Below, piece after piece: positions 16,891 to 25,646 of a DNA stretch of 64,000 nt. Both the position numbers and the translations under genes were made by a program. The notes beneath the pieces are model-generated. The model was not told the origin of the DNA. It saw only the letters and a program-made list of their open reading frames with translations, and ran no database searches. Source of the DNA: Actinomycetes bacterium (GTDB lineage: Bacteria > Actinomycetota > Acidimicrobiia > Acidimicrobiales > RAAP-2); contig JAJYVT010000010.1 in the NCBI GenBank assembly GCA_021791845.1, positions 1 through 64,000 on the forward strand, written 5' to 3'. Positions within the stretch are counted from its first letter, which is position 1, and each line of letters starts with the position of its first letter.

Positions 16891-18252
16891 CTAGTCGATC
16901 CCGAGCCGGCGCGACAGATCCGAGCGGAGCATCCCGGCGGGATCGACCCGCCGGCGCACGGCCGCGAGCTCGGGGAGCCGAGGGTACATGGTGGCGAGGA
17001 GCTCGGGACGCAATCTGGCGTCCTTGGCCAGGTAGACGCGTCCGCCGGCCGCCGCCACCACGCCGTCGAGCTCGTCCAGGCTGGCCGGGAGCGTCGGGGG
17101 CCCGACCGGCAGGTCGAGCGCCAGCGTCCATCCCGCCATCGGGAAGGACAGCGGCCCTGGGTCCCCCGGACCGAAGCGCTTCAGCACCGCCAGGAACGAC
17201 GGCAGGCGGCGGGCAGAGAGGAGGTCGACCGCCTGGCGCACCACCTCGCCGTGCGCCGGTCCGACGGCGAACTGGTACTGGACGAAGCCCCTGGGGCCGT
17301 ACAGCCGGTTCCAGTCGGCCACGCCGTCCAGGGGGTGGAAGAACCGCCCGAGCGGCTGGAGCTCTCCGTGGCGGCGACGCGGAGCGCGGCGGTACCAGGC
17401 CTCGTTGAACGCACGGATGGTGAGCCCGTTGAGCAGGTGGGCCGGCAGCCCTTCGGGCACGCGCAGGTGCCCGTCCTGGATGCCGGGCGGTCGGCGACCG
17501 CCCCGGCGAAGCGGGACGTCCTCCCTGCGGGCATGGTCGCCGCGGGTGAGCACGGCCCGGCCGGCCCGGCGGCCCCCGGCGGTGCAGTCCACCCACGCAA
17601 CCGAGTACCGGTAGCGGTGGTCACCTTCCTCCATCGCCGCCATCACCGCGTCGAGGTCCTCGAAACGGTCGGTGTCGACCACCATCTGGTCGGTCTCCAC
17701 GGGCAGCAATCGCAGCGTCGCCCGGGTGATGACGCCGGTGAGCCCCATCCCGCCGGCGGTCGCCCAGAACAGCTCGGCGTCCCGGTCCGGGGCGACCACG
17801 TGCGTGCCGCCCGGCGCCTCCAGCGTGAGCTCGGTGACGTGGCGGCAGATGCTCCCGTCCCGGTGGTGGTTCTTCCCGTGGACGTCGGCCGCCAGCGCAC
17901 CCCCGATCGTCACCTGCCGCGTTCCCGGGGTCACCGGTGGGAACCACCCGCGGCCCAGGGTGTGGCGCATGACGGCGTCCAGGGAGGCGCCGGCCTCCAC
18001 CTCGATCGCTCCGGCGTCCTCGTCGAGCTCCCGGATCCGGGAAAGGTGGGGAAGCTCCACCACCGTGCCGCCACCGCACTGCGCGGCGTCCCCGTAGCTT
18101 CGCCCCAGCCCGCGAGGGATGAGCCCGTGCCCGCCGGCGTCGAGGAGCGCTCGAAGGGCGGCTCCGTCCCGGGGTTGCGCCACGGTCGACCGGCTCGGCG
18201 CGGTCCGTCCCCAGCCCGAGAGGAGCGAGGGGTCAGGCACGGGTCTCGGCAC
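16891..18252 (-). CDS. dprE1: Decaprenylphosphoryl-beta-D-ribose oxidase (DprE1)
   Basis: A flavoprotein of about 453 residues that oxidises decaprenylphosphoryl-ribose at C2'. Landmarks are SGWGRTAPS, IPRGLGRSYGD, the FAD region TIGGALAADVHGKNHH (the His corresponding to Mtb His132) and the catalytic Lys in VYLAKDAR (Mtb Lys418). At the benzothiazinone-target position (Mtb Cys387, in PGWNxCVD) this protein reads AGWTLALD, so the Cys is Ala. The start is uncertain between GTG 18252 (12 residues before SGWGRT, as in Mtb) and GTG 18240. It follows the UbiA gene closely. Confidence 0.92.
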   Translation of the reverse strand: MPRPVPDPSLLSGWGRTAPSRSTVAQPRDGAALRALLDAGGHGLIPRGLGRSYGDAAQCGGGTVVELPHLSRIRELDEDAGAIEVEAGASLDAVMRHTLGRGWFPPVTPGTRQVTIGGALAADVHGKNHHRDGSICRHVTELTLEAPGGTHVVAPDRDAELFWATAGGMGLTGVITRATLRLLPVETDQMVVDTDRFEDLDAVMAAMEEGDHRYRYSVAWVDCTAGGRRAGRAVLTRGDHARREDVPLRRGGRRPPGIQDGHLRVPEGLPAHLLNGLTIRAFNEAWYRRAPRRRHGELQPLGRFFHPLDGVADWNRLYGPRGFVQYQFAVGPAHGEVVRQAVDLLSARRLPSFLAVLKRFGPGDPGPLSFPMAGWTLALDLPVGPPTLPASLDELDGVVAAAGGRVYLAKDARLRPELLATMYPRLPELAAVRRRVDPAGMLRSDLSRRLGID

Positions 18253-18269
18253 CGCCGACGGCGGGCGCC

Positions 18270-19208
18270 TCAGGCGTAGACCCCGATGCCGACGAGGATC
18301 GCCCACACGAGGCCGATCACCTGCAGGGTGCGGTCGTGGAGGGCCAGGTCGGTCGGGGCCTCGCCGTGGCCGTCGCCGAGCAGCCGCAGCACGTAGAGGA
18401 CGCCGGTGACGACGGGGGCGATGGAGAGCTCGATCCAGACGAGGTGGTCGCCCCGGTGCGAGAGGCCGGTCCGGTCGAACGCCCAGAGGCAGTACGTGGT
18501 CACCGCGCCGGCGGCGGTGAGCGTGAGCGCCGACCGCAGGAACTCGGGCGAGTACAGCGACAGGGTGTGGCGGTGCAGCGCCCGCTCGGGACCGAGGGTC
18601 TCACGCTCCCCCGTTCGCTTCCCGATCACGAGGAAGAGAGCGCCGAAGGACGTGACCAAAAGGAACCACTTCGAGAGCGGGACGTTGACCGCCACGCCGC
18701 CGGCGATCGCCCGCAGCACGAACCCTGCCGCCACGGCGGCGAGCTCGATCACGGCGAGCCGCTTGAGCCACAGGGAGTACGACAGCGTGACGACAACGTA
18801 GAGTGCCACCACCACCGTGAGCCGCCATCCGGCGAGGTACCACGCGCCGAGAAGGGCGGCCGCCGTCAGGGGCACCGCCACCCCGACGGCGAGCGCCGGG
18901 CTGACCCGCCCGGCGGCCACGGGACGATGGCGCTTCGAGGGGTGGACCCGGTCGGTCGCGGCGTCCATCACGTCGTTCAGGCAGTAGGTGGCCGAGGCGG
19001 CGGCGCAAAAGATGGCGAAGGCGCCCACCGCCTTCAGCACCAGCGACGCGTGCACGAGGGAGCCCGCGGCGCCGGGGGCGATGAACACGAGCACGTTCTT
19101 CGTCCACTGGGTGGGGCGCAACAGGCGGAAGACGTCACCGGCCCGGGACGGCGACCGGACGGCCAGCGGCTCCGGGGGCGCCACGGGCCCGGCGGCCGGC
19201 TCGGTCAC
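18270..19208 (-). CDS. ubiA: Decaprenyl-phosphate phosphoribosyltransferase (UbiA family)
   Basis: A 312-residue polytopic prenyltransferase with 8-9 membrane helices. It carries the first Asp motif NDVMDAATDRVHPSKRHRP and a second region around SYSLWLKR, as in Rv3806c-type DPPR synthases. It would join phosphoribosyl pyrophosphate to decaprenyl phosphate, giving the DprE1 substrate precursor. A Pro/Ala-rich N-terminal tail precedes LRPTQWTKNVLVF, a signature of this branch. The GTG overlaps the stop of the preceding phosphodiester-glycosidase-like gene (GTGA). The genes dprE1 and dprE2 follow. Confidence 0.93.
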   Translation of the reverse strand: MTEPAAGPVAPPEPLAVRSPSRAGDVFRLLRPTQWTKNVLVFIAPGAAGSLVHASLVLKAVGAFAIFCAAASATYCLNDVMDAATDRVHPSKRHRPVAAGRVSPALAVGVAVPLTAAALLGAWYLAGWRLTVVVALYVVVTLSYSLWLKRLAVIELAAVAAGFVLRAIAGGVAVNVPLSKWFLLVTSFGALFLVIGKRTGERETLGPERALHRHTLSLYSPEFLRSALTLTAAGAVTTYCLWAFDRTGLSHRGDHLVWIELSIAPVVTGVLYVLRLLGDGHGEAPTDLALHDRTLQVIGLVWAILVGIGVYA

Positions 19209-20527
19209 CGGGCCGACATGGTGAAGAAGTCGCGTGCCCACCAGGTCTGGAAGTAGCGAGCCGTCGTGCCTGCCATCTGGGGCACGAGCAGGCTGCCGTT
19301 TGTGCCGTTCGCCAGCCCTGTCGGCGTCGACGGCTTGAAGCTCGTGAAGTTCACCCATGTGGTGTTGATGTCGAGCTCCATGGCCCGCACGCAGCCGGCG
19401 CGGGCCAGGATGTTGGCAAGGTCCGTGATGTTGAGCCCGGGACCACCCACGTAGACCAGTGCGCCGTCGGCGGTCACCCCGGCGCCGGAGCGCCAGACGT
19501 AGACGGCGTTGCCCAGCGTCGCACCCCACCGCGTGGTTGTTGTGGCTGTGAGGCCCGCCACCGGCTTGCCGTTGTTCACGAGGAGGCTGAGGTTCTGACG
19601 CACGCTGACGACGTTCGGTGACATGGTGAGCCCGTTCTGTCCCCACGCGCCGATGGTGATCGAGCCGTTCTTGTAGACGACGGCCGAGGCGGCGCCCGGG
19701 CGCAACGGGATCACCGTGCGGCCGTCGGTGTAGTAGCCGCCGTTGGCTGTGGACATGAGGAAGCCGGCGTTGAAGGCGGCGACGAGGCTCTGCGCCGCCG
19801 CGGGTTGGATCGGCGCCGTGTTCGGGTACGGGCCGCCACCAGGGATCTGGCTGCCCGAGTAGAGGGTGGCCTTGAGCAGCTTCGTGTCCATCCACGCCAC
19901 GCCGACCACGTAGCTGGTGTGCACCGCGTCGGGACGCAGGGTCGTCTCGTACAAGGCGGGGATGCCCCCGACGAGGCGGCCCGCCGGCGACCAGTCACCC
20001 TCTCCGGGTAGCGGGGGCGAGGCGAACGGGGTGATGGGCGCCGGCGCGGGGAGGTGGGGGGGGCCCACGTTGACCGGGACGGTGGTGGAGCTGACCGGCT
20101 TGCGGATCGCGCCGGGGGGCGGCGCCCCGCCGACCTTGGGGGCGTGGTGCGAGTACCAGATGTTCTCGGCCCACCGGACGACGCTCGCCCCGCCGTTCTG
20201 GCGGACCCACTCCGCGGCGCGGGCGGGCAGGCTCACGCCGAGGGTGGGATTGGTCAGCGCCAGGCCGAACGAGGTCCCCGCCCAGATCAGGAAGCCGACC
20301 AGGACCAGGAGGATCGCGGCCCGGACGCGGCGGCGGAGGAGCGAGGTCTTCTTGTGCCGCCCTCGGCCACGGGAGCGCCGGTGGGTGCGGGGCAGGGTCT
20401 GCAGCGATCGCACCTGGTCGGGGCCGCCCTGGTCGGGGCCGCCTCGTGACGCGTCGCGGGACCGGTCGGGGGGTCGCTGACCGGGGGGGCGCTCGCGGGC
20501 GACCTGCCGTGCCGCGTCCGAACCCAC
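19205..20527 (-). CDS. Phosphodiester glycosidase (NAGPA/DUF2233) family membrane-anchored protein
   Basis: About 440 residues. A long Arg/Gln-rich cytoplasmic start is followed by one membrane helix (about 70-90, AILLVLVGFLIWAGTSFGL) and an exported NAGPA-like domain. Family features include AAFNAGFLMSTANGGYYTDG, NGSITIGAWG and the acidic VRAMELDINTTWVNF. NAGPA enzymes cleave sugar phosphodiesters. Position as first gene of the DPA operon suggests a wall-glycan role, which is inference. GTG 20527 lies 6 bases behind TATCGT (20534-20539); the in-frame GTG 20533 abuts that hexamer. Confidence 0.83.
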   Translation of the reverse strand: MGSDAARQVARERPPGQRPPDRSRDASRGGPDQGGPDQVRSLQTLPRTHRRSRGRGRHKKTSLLRRRVRAAILLVLVGFLIWAGTSFGLALTNPTLGVSLPARAAEWVRQNGGASVVRWAENIWYSHHAPKVGGAPPPGAIRKPVSSTTVPVNVGPPHLPAPAPITPFASPPLPGEGDWSPAGRLVGGIPALYETTLRPDAVHTSYVVGVAWMDTKLLKATLYSGSQIPGGGPYPNTAPIQPAAAQSLVAAFNAGFLMSTANGGYYTDGRTVIPLRPGAASAVVYKNGSITIGAWGQNGLTMSPNVVSVRQNLSLLVNNGKPVAGLTATTTTRWGATLGNAVYVWRSGAGVTADGALVYVGGPGLNITDLANILARAGCVRAMELDINTTWVNFTSFKPSTPTGLANGTNGSLLVPQMAGTTARYFQTWWARDFFTMSAR

Positions 20528-20602
20528 GCGCACACGATACGCAGCCCAGATGACGGTTGCATGACGCCCTTCCCGAAAGGGACCGGCGCACGTGCGCCTC
20601 GG

Positions 20603-21733
20603 TCAGCGCACGTCGATCACCACCGCCGTTGCGTTGTCGGTGGTCCCGGCGCCGACGGCGATCGCGACGAGGCCGTCGGCGCAGGCCTGGGGCTCCGCCG
20701 ACGCCGCCAGAGCGTCGCGCAGCGCGGCAGGCCCCTCGGGCTGGAGCAGCCCGTCCCCGTCGGCGTACAGCCCCGCCGCGTACAGCCCGTCGGTGCACAG
20801 GAGGAAGCGGTCACCGGCCTCGAGCCGCACGTGCACCTGGTCGAGCTCGACCGCCGGCGCGACGCCGAGGGCGCGCGTGAGCACGTGACGGTGCGGGTGC
20901 GAGCTGACGTCCTCCGCTCGCAGCGCCCCCGTGCGGACCAGGTCGGCGGTGACGGTGTGGTCCTCCGTGAGCTGTTCGAGCCGGTTCCCACGGAGCCGGT
21001 ACAGCCGGGAGTCGCCCACATGGATCACCATCGCGGCACCGTCCTCGGTGGGCACGAAGGCGGTGAGCGTCGTCCCGATCGCGACCGCGTGCTTCCCGCC
21101 GTGGCGCCAGACGGTGTCGTTCGCCTCCAGACCGGCGGCGAGCAGCTCGGCGGTCCCCGACCCGTTGCCGACGGCGGCGGCGAGGGTGTCGAGCGCCAGG
21201 CGGCTGGCGACATCGCCCATCTCGAGGCCGCCGAGGCCGTCGGCCACCGCGTACAGGTGCTCCGAGACCACCAGCGCGTCCTCGTTGCTGGCGCGACCAC
21301 CGACGTGGGTCGCCGCTCCCGCCGCGAGCATGCAGGTCATGCCGCCTCCCTTCCGTTGCTGGCCCCTTCGCTCCTGGGACCTCTCGTCCACCGCCGGGGC
21401 GGCCCCCGGGACCATCCCCAGGGCGGCGCGGGCCTCGTCCAGCGCCCGGCGACGCCCGGCCCACTCGCGGTCCAGCTGCCGGGCCCACCGGTCGAGCTGC
21501 TCCTGCTCCGGTCTCCCGATGAAGGCCGCGATGTCGCGCACCGGGACGCCGGCCTGCCGGAGGAGGGCGACAACCCGGGCGTCGTGCAGCTGGCCGGCGG
21601 CGTAGTAGCGGTACCCCGACGACGCGTCGACGGCCGCCGGCACCACCACCCCGCGCGCTGCGTACGTCCGGAGCATCTTCACCGACAGGCCGCACCGGGC
21701 CGAGAAGTCACTGATCCCGAGGAGCTCGTCCAC
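20603..21733 (-). CDS. MerR-type HTH fused to a PP2C Ser/Thr phosphatase
   Basis: A 376-residue fusion. The N-terminal MerR HTH (about 1-72) contains GISDFSARCGLSVKMLRTYA and SGYRYYAAGQL, followed by a helical linker to about 125. A PP2C domain (about 134-376) has the metal aspartates in ASNEDALVVSEHLYAVADGL, HVGDSRLYRLRG, LLCTDGLY and TTDNATAV. The two parts are in one frame, yet ATG 21340 at their junction has its own strong Shine-Dalgarno (GGGAGGCGGC just upstream), so a free phosphatase may also be made. Start GTG 21733 lies 6 bases from a -10-like CATGCT. Confidence 0.88.
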   Translation of the reverse strand: MDELLGISDFSARCGLSVKMLRTYAARGVVVPAAVDASSGYRYYAAGQLHDARVVALLRQAGVPVRDIAAFIGRPEQEQLDRWARQLDREWAGRRRALDEARAALGMVPGAAPAVDERSQERRGQQRKGGGMTCMLAAGAATHVGGRASNEDALVVSEHLYAVADGLGGLEMGDVASRLALDTLAAAVGNGSGTAELLAAGLEANDTVWRHGGKHAVAIGTTLTAFVPTEDGAAMVIHVGDSRLYRLRGNRLEQLTEDHTVTADLVRTGALRAEDVSSHPHRHVLTRALGVAPAVELDQVHVRLEAGDRFLLCTDGLYAAGLYADGDGLLQPEGPAALRDALAASAEPQACADGLVAIAVGAGTTDNATAVVIDVR

Positions 21734-21739
21734 CCCCCG

Positions 21740-21770
21740 AGCATGAACCCTGCCCGGCGGGAAGAGTCAA
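21740..21770 (-). promoter_or_regulatory. Candidate MerR-type promoter of the MerR-PP2C gene
   Basis: On the minus strand, TTGACT (21765-21770) and CATGCT (21740-21745) are exactly 19 bp apart, the long spacing used by MerR-controlled promoters. The spacer contains an imperfect CCC/GGG inverted repeat. The -10 ends 6 bases before GTG 21733, implying a leaderless mRNA. Confidence 0.5.
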
Positions 21771-21809
21771 GGGGCACCGCCGGTCTGCCGCCGCCGGTCG
21801 CCGGACCCG

Positions 21810-22583
21810 TCAGGGAAGGTCGATGCGGAGCCCCTCGTCCGCCAGCAGCACCTCGCCCCCGTACTCCGCCTGCGCGTTCGCCCGCGACCGCTCCCGGTCG
21901 TTCCCGGGCCAGAAGTGGGTGAGCAGCAGACGGCGGGCGGCGGCCGAGCGGGCGGCGCGGCCCGCCTCCGTCGAGGTGAGCTGGAGCCCGGGCTTGCGGG
22001 CGGGCGGGGTGGTGGGCCGCTGCTCCCGGTCCGTCGCCTCGACCACGAAGAGGTCGGCGTCCCTGCCGAGCTCGGCCAGTGCCGGGCTGGGGCCCGTATC
22101 ACCCGTGTAGGCGACCACGAGACCCGGGCTCGACAGCCGGACCCCCACGCTCGGGACGAAGTGGGGCAAGGCGACGCTCTCCAAGACGAACGGCCCGGCG
22201 GCGGTGGGCCCGGCGGGGAGGGGGGTGAAGTCGAAGGCAGCGTCGACGGCGGCGGCATCGCCGTCCTCGAGGGCGATCACGGCGTCCCGGACCTGCGGGG
22301 GCGCCCAGACCGCCAGCCGCTCCCACGACCGCCGGGGGTACGTCCACGCCCGGAAGAGACCGTGCAGGTCCACCGCGTGGTCCGGGTGGTGGTGCGTCAC
22401 GACCACCCCGTCGAGCGCGTCCACACCCTGCGGTCCGAGGGCGTCGAGCAGGCGGGGCAAGGTGCCGTAGCCGAGGTCGAGCACGACCCGGAAGCCATCA
22501 CGCTCGACGAGGAACCCGCTGCACGCGCGGTGCGGCTCCGGCCACGCCCCGCAGCTGCCGAGCACCGTGAGCCCGTCGGTCAC
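21810..22583 (-). CDS. MBL-fold (RNase Z-like) metallohydrolase
   Basis: A 257-residue metallo-beta-lactamase-fold protein with a complete first metal motif THHHPDHAVD (about residues 62-71). Later come VALPHFVPSVGVRL, YTGDTGPSPAL and a C-terminal LLLTHFWPGND. The N-terminal LTVLGSCGAWPEPHRACSGF is the standard opening of RNase Z/phnP-like MBL proteins in actinobacteria. The substrate is unknown (phosphodiester cleavage is typical). The GTG at 22583 is 49 bases from the divergent GNAT start. Confidence 0.88.
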   Translation of the reverse strand: MTDGLTVLGSCGAWPEPHRACSGFLVERDGFRVVLDLGYGTLPRLLDALGPQGVDALDGVVVTHHHPDHAVDLHGLFRAWTYPRRSWERLAVWAPPQVRDAVIALEDGDAAAVDAAFDFTPLPAGPTAAGPFVLESVALPHFVPSVGVRLSSPGLVVAYTGDTGPSPALAELGRDADLFVVEATDREQRPTTPPARKPGLQLTSTEAGRAARSAAARRLLLTHFWPGNDRERSRANAQAEYGGEVLLADEGLRIDLP

Positions 22584-22632
22584 CCGACTGTTCTACCCCC
22601 ACGCTGCGCCGCCCGGCCGGCAAGAATGGCGC

Positions 22633-23280
22633 ATGGCGCACCCCTACTGGCCCCTCTACGACCTGCGGGTCACCACGCCGTTGCTGGAGATCCGCCTGCC
22701 CACCGAGGACGAGCTCTACTGCTTGCTCGCCCTGGCCGACGCCGGCGTCCACGATCCGGCCACGATGCCGTTCAGCATCCCGTGGACCGACGTGGACCCG
22801 CCGAGGCGCCACCGGGAGTCGCTCCAGTGGTGGTGGTCGCAGCGGGCCCAGTGGCGGCCCGACGACTGGTCGTTCACGGGGGCCGTGTTCGTCGACGGCG
22901 AGCCGGTGGGCGTCCAGGACCTCGGAGCCTCGGACTTCGCCAGGCGGCGGGTCGTGTCGACCGGGTCGTGGCTCGGGCGGGCGCACCAGGGCAAGGGTCT
23001 GGGCAAGGAGATGCGGGCCGCCGTCCTCCACTTGGCGTTCGACGGGCTCGGGGCGCACGAGGCGCACACCTGCGCCTTTGCCGACAACGGCCCGTCGCTC
23101 GGGGTCACCCGCGCCCTCGGCTACGAGGAGAACGGGCACACGGTGGTGCTGCGGCGGGGCGAGCCGGCCCGCTCGATCGCCTTCTGCCTCGACCGTGCCC
23201 GGTGGTCCGCCGGCCGGCGCAGGGACATCTCGATCAGCGGCCTCGAGTCGTGCCGGGAGATGTTCGGCCTCGAGCCCTGA
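22633..23280 (+). CDS. GNAT-family N-acetyltransferase (RimJ-like)
   Basis: A 215-residue acetyltransferase. LLEIRLPTEDELYCL opens the domain, the acetyl-CoA loop lies around WLGRAHQGKGLGKEMR and the C-terminal CAFADNGPSLGVTRALGYEE completes the GNAT core. Acetyl-CoA-dependent N-acylation is the expected reaction; the acceptor is unknown. ATG 22633 follows AAGAAT by about 5 bases. It is divergent from the MBL gene. Confidence 0.87.
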   Translation: MAHPYWPLYDLRVTTPLLEIRLPTEDELYCLLALADAGVHDPATMPFSIPWTDVDPPRRHRESLQWWWSQRAQWRPDDWSFTGAVFVDGEPVGVQDLGASDFARRRVVSTGSWLGRAHQGKGLGKEMRAAVLHLAFDGLGAHEAHTCAFADNGPSLGVTRALGYEENGHTVVLRRGEPARSIAFCLDRARWSAGRRRDISISGLESCREMFGLEP

Positions 23281-23298
23281 CGGGGCCCGCCACCGGCG

Positions 23299-23670
23299 TC
23301 AGGCGTGCCGCTCGCCCGCGTAGGCCTCCAGCTCGTCGGCCAGCACGACGACGAACACCCGGTCGGCGTCGGTCAACGGCACGTCGCCGCGCACCACGGC
23401 GCTGAAGACCGTCGACTGGTCGTAGAGCTCCGCCAGCTCGGTGCTGCCGCAGACCACGACGAAGGCCGCCGCCAACGGGTAGAAGTCGGGCCAGTCGGCC
23501 ATCGCCAGGCCCGGGGTCATCGACCCCTCCGACATGGCGACGGCAAACCGATGGAGCCGTTGCACCGTCTCGGCCGAGAGGTCGTGCTCGTCATCGAGGT
23601 ACCCCCGCAGGGAACCGTCGACGGCGTCCAGGTAGGAGAGCAGGTCGGCCACGTCTTCCATCATGGCCAT
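23299..23670 (-). CDS. Small acidic hypothetical protein
   Basis: About 123 residues, acidic, predicted soluble and mostly helical, with EDVADLLSYLDAVDGSLRGY near the start and RVFVVVLADELEAYAGE at the end. Codon usage is typical of the window. I do not recognise the family. ATG 23670, 23664 and 23661 are all possible starts. It is convergent with the upstream GNAT gene (18-base gap). Confidence 0.6.
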   Translation of the reverse strand: MAMMEDVADLLSYLDAVDGSLRGYLDDEHDLSAETVQRLHRFAVAMSEGSMTPGLAMADWPDFYPLAAAFVVVCGSTELAELYDQSTVFSAVVRGDVPLTDADRVFVVVLADELEAYAGERHA

Positions 23671-23710
23671 TGGGGCGCGGCCGTGCACATCGGGCGAGCC
23701 GGGTCCATCT

Positions 23711-24631
23711 TCAGCGCCTGGCCCGGGCTCCGCCGGCCGTGGCCCGCCCGGGCCGCCCGGTCCGCGTCCGGCCGGCCTGCCGTTTCACCACCTTGCTGCC
23801 GCGCGACGCCCGTTCGCGTCGCAGCGCCGCCTCCCACGCCGCCGCCCGCCGTCGGCGGGCCACCGCCACGCCCCAGGGGGCGAGCTCGACCGCGGCGAGC
23901 ACCACCACCGCCACTGCGACGTAGACGAGGGTGGCGACAAGGGGGAACGACCGCACGGCCAGGCTCGGCTCGGCACCGTCCCGCAGGAGGTGCCGGAGGT
24001 GGTCGTACTCGGCGACCGCCAGCGCGTCGAGCGCCGCCGTCGCCTGGTGCTCGGTGCCTTGCGACGTGGCGACCACCACCACCCGACCCACCGAGAACAC
24101 CACGGCGTCGGTGCGCCGCGTGCTCGGGGTGGTCGTGGGCGTGGTGCCGGCCGTGTAGGTGGCCCCGGTGGCCCCGGGCACCGACGGCACCTGGAGGGTG
24201 CCGGCGTAGCCGAAGCCCACGGCTGTGAAGCTGGTCCGGCCCGCGTACGAGGAGCGGGCGTCGCGGCGTGCCGCCTCGGCCTCCTTCGTCCCGGGCAGGG
24301 CGAGGACGAACAGGGCCGCCGAGGGCGTCTTGGCCGTGCTGGTCGTCCCCGTGCCCCATGTCACCGTGTACACGGCCGTCTCGGCCGGTGCGGCGGCGGC
24401 CGCCTGCTTCACGGCAGCGAGCGGGCTGGCCGAGGCGTCGGAGTGGGTCCCGCGGGGGCGACCCTGGATCCCCGGCAGGCGGTCCGTCACGGCCAGGGCC
24501 GACACCTTGGCCGGGTCCAGGTGGTGCACCGGGATCCACAGGACGTAGCCGAGGGCGGCCAGGCCGATCACGACCGTTGCGGCCACCCAGCGCCAGAGCC
24601 TGTTCGATCGCACCCCCCGATACAACTGCAC
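23711..24631 (-). CDS. Two-helix membrane protein of unknown function
   Basis: A 306-residue protein. An N-terminal helix (about 13-33, LWRWVAATVVIGLAALGYVLW), an extracytoplasmic domain of about 190 residues rich in Thr/Ala and a second helix (about 225-250, PLVATLVYVAVAVVVLAAVEL) are followed by a very basic cytoplasmic tail. The topology suggests a sensor or envelope protein, but no motif identifies it. GTG 24631 is the only plausible start before the first helix. Confidence 0.65.
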   Translation of the reverse strand: MQLYRGVRSNRLWRWVAATVVIGLAALGYVLWIPVHHLDPAKVSALAVTDRLPGIQGRPRGTHSDASASPLAAVKQAAAAAPAETAVYTVTWGTGTTSTAKTPSAALFVLALPGTKEAEAARRDARSSYAGRTSFTAVGFGYAGTLQVPSVPGATGATYTAGTTPTTTPSTRRTDAVVFSVGRVVVVATSQGTEHQATAALDALAVAEYDHLRHLLRDGAEPSLAVRSFPLVATLVYVAVAVVVLAAVELAPWGVAVARRRRAAAWEAALRRERASRGSKVVKRQAGRTRTGRPGRATAGGARARR

Positions 24632-24818
24632 CCACTTAAAGCAGCGGTAAGAGGAGCCAGGCCTGCGGGGCGCCGGTCGGGCGATCTTTCACCGACTCCC
24701 TGGCCGCCCCTCACAGGATCCACACACAAGACGCCTTGACTGTGGGGCACCGGCCGAGCGGTCAGCGCCGGAGCAGCACGACAGCACGCAGCACGACAGC
24801 AGGAAGGGCGAGGTGATC

Positions 24819-25175
24819 ATGGGCGAGCTCAGCACAACCACGGTGCCCGGCAACGGCGCGGCCGACGTGTCGAGCGACCAGGTGACCGTCGTCCTGGACT
24901 CGTGCCACAGCGTGTGGTACTTCCAGCCCGGCCGCATGCGGTTCCGCCGGGCGCTGAAGGGGCTCGGCGAGCCCTACATCAGCACGGGGTGGCGGCCGTA
25001 CTACGGGCTCCACCTGGACCAGGACTCCGACGGCTTCGTGGTCCTCTTGAACCCCCAGGGCTCGCGGCTCCTGCGGTCGTGGCGCCACGCCCCGGGCCGC
25101 GACAGCTGCGAGTTCTGCGCCGAGGAGCTGACCGAGGAGCTGATGCTGGACGAGATCCGCAGCATGGCGGGCTGA
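24819..25175 (+). CDS. Conserved-looking small hypothetical protein with CxxC
   Basis: A 118-residue protein with an aromatic-rich core (DSCHSVWYFQPGRMRFRRAL, WRPYYGLHLD) and a C-terminal SCEFCAEELTEEL motif that could bind metal. ATG 24819 has GCGAGG about 7 bases upstream; GTG 24813 is an alternative. I do not recognise the family. The flanking genes are unrelated. Confidence 0.65.
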   Translation: MGELSTTTVPGNGAADVSSDQVTVVLDSCHSVWYFQPGRMRFRRALKGLGEPYISTGWRPYYGLHLDQDSDGFVVLLNPQGSRLLRSWRHAPGRDSCEFCAEELTEELMLDEIRSMAG

Positions 25176-25231
25176 GCCCCCGGGCGGTCGGCGTGCGGCC
25201 GGCGTGCGGCCGGCCCCCCGGGCGGCCGGCC

Positions 25232-25558
25232 TCAACCGAGGCGGTCCCCCGGCTGCGCTCCGGTTGCGGGTTGGACCAAGAGCACCGTGTCGTCGCGGTA
25301 GGTCCCGAGCGTCAGCACCTCCGAGCGGAACGGGCCGATCTGCCGCGGCGGGAAGTTGACCACCGCCAGCACCAACCGGCCCACGAGCTCCTCCCGGCGG
25401 TAGTTCGTGATCTGGGCCGACGAGCGCCTGACCCCGACCTCCGGCCCGAAGTCGATGCGCAGCTTCCACGCCGGCTTGCGCGCCTCGGGGAACGCCGTGA
25501 CCTCCACGATCCGCCCGACGCGGACGTCCACTTTGGCGAAGTCGTCCCAGGCGATCAT
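25232..25558 (-). CDS. csaA: CsaA-like tRNA-binding (EMAP II/OB-fold) protein
   Basis: A 108-residue single OB-fold protein. IAWDDFAKVDVRVGRIVEV, then KPAWKLRIDFGPEVG and the C-terminal QPATGAQPGDRLG follow the CsaA pattern closely, including length (about 110). CsaA proteins form dimers, bind tRNA-like ligands and have been linked to chaperone or export functions. ATG 25558 matches the conserved start. Confidence 0.92.
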   Translation of the reverse strand: MIAWDDFAKVDVRVGRIVEVTAFPEARKPAWKLRIDFGPEVGVRRSSAQITNYRREELVGRLVLAVVNFPPRQIGPFRSEVLTLGTYRDDTVLLVQPATGAQPGDRLG

Positions 25559-25646
25559 CCTGCCCGTCTCCCCTCGAGACTCCCCTCGCACGGGCTTCCG
25601 GGGCGGGGACGGATGCGCATGCTCCTCACGCTGCCACACTGGGTAC

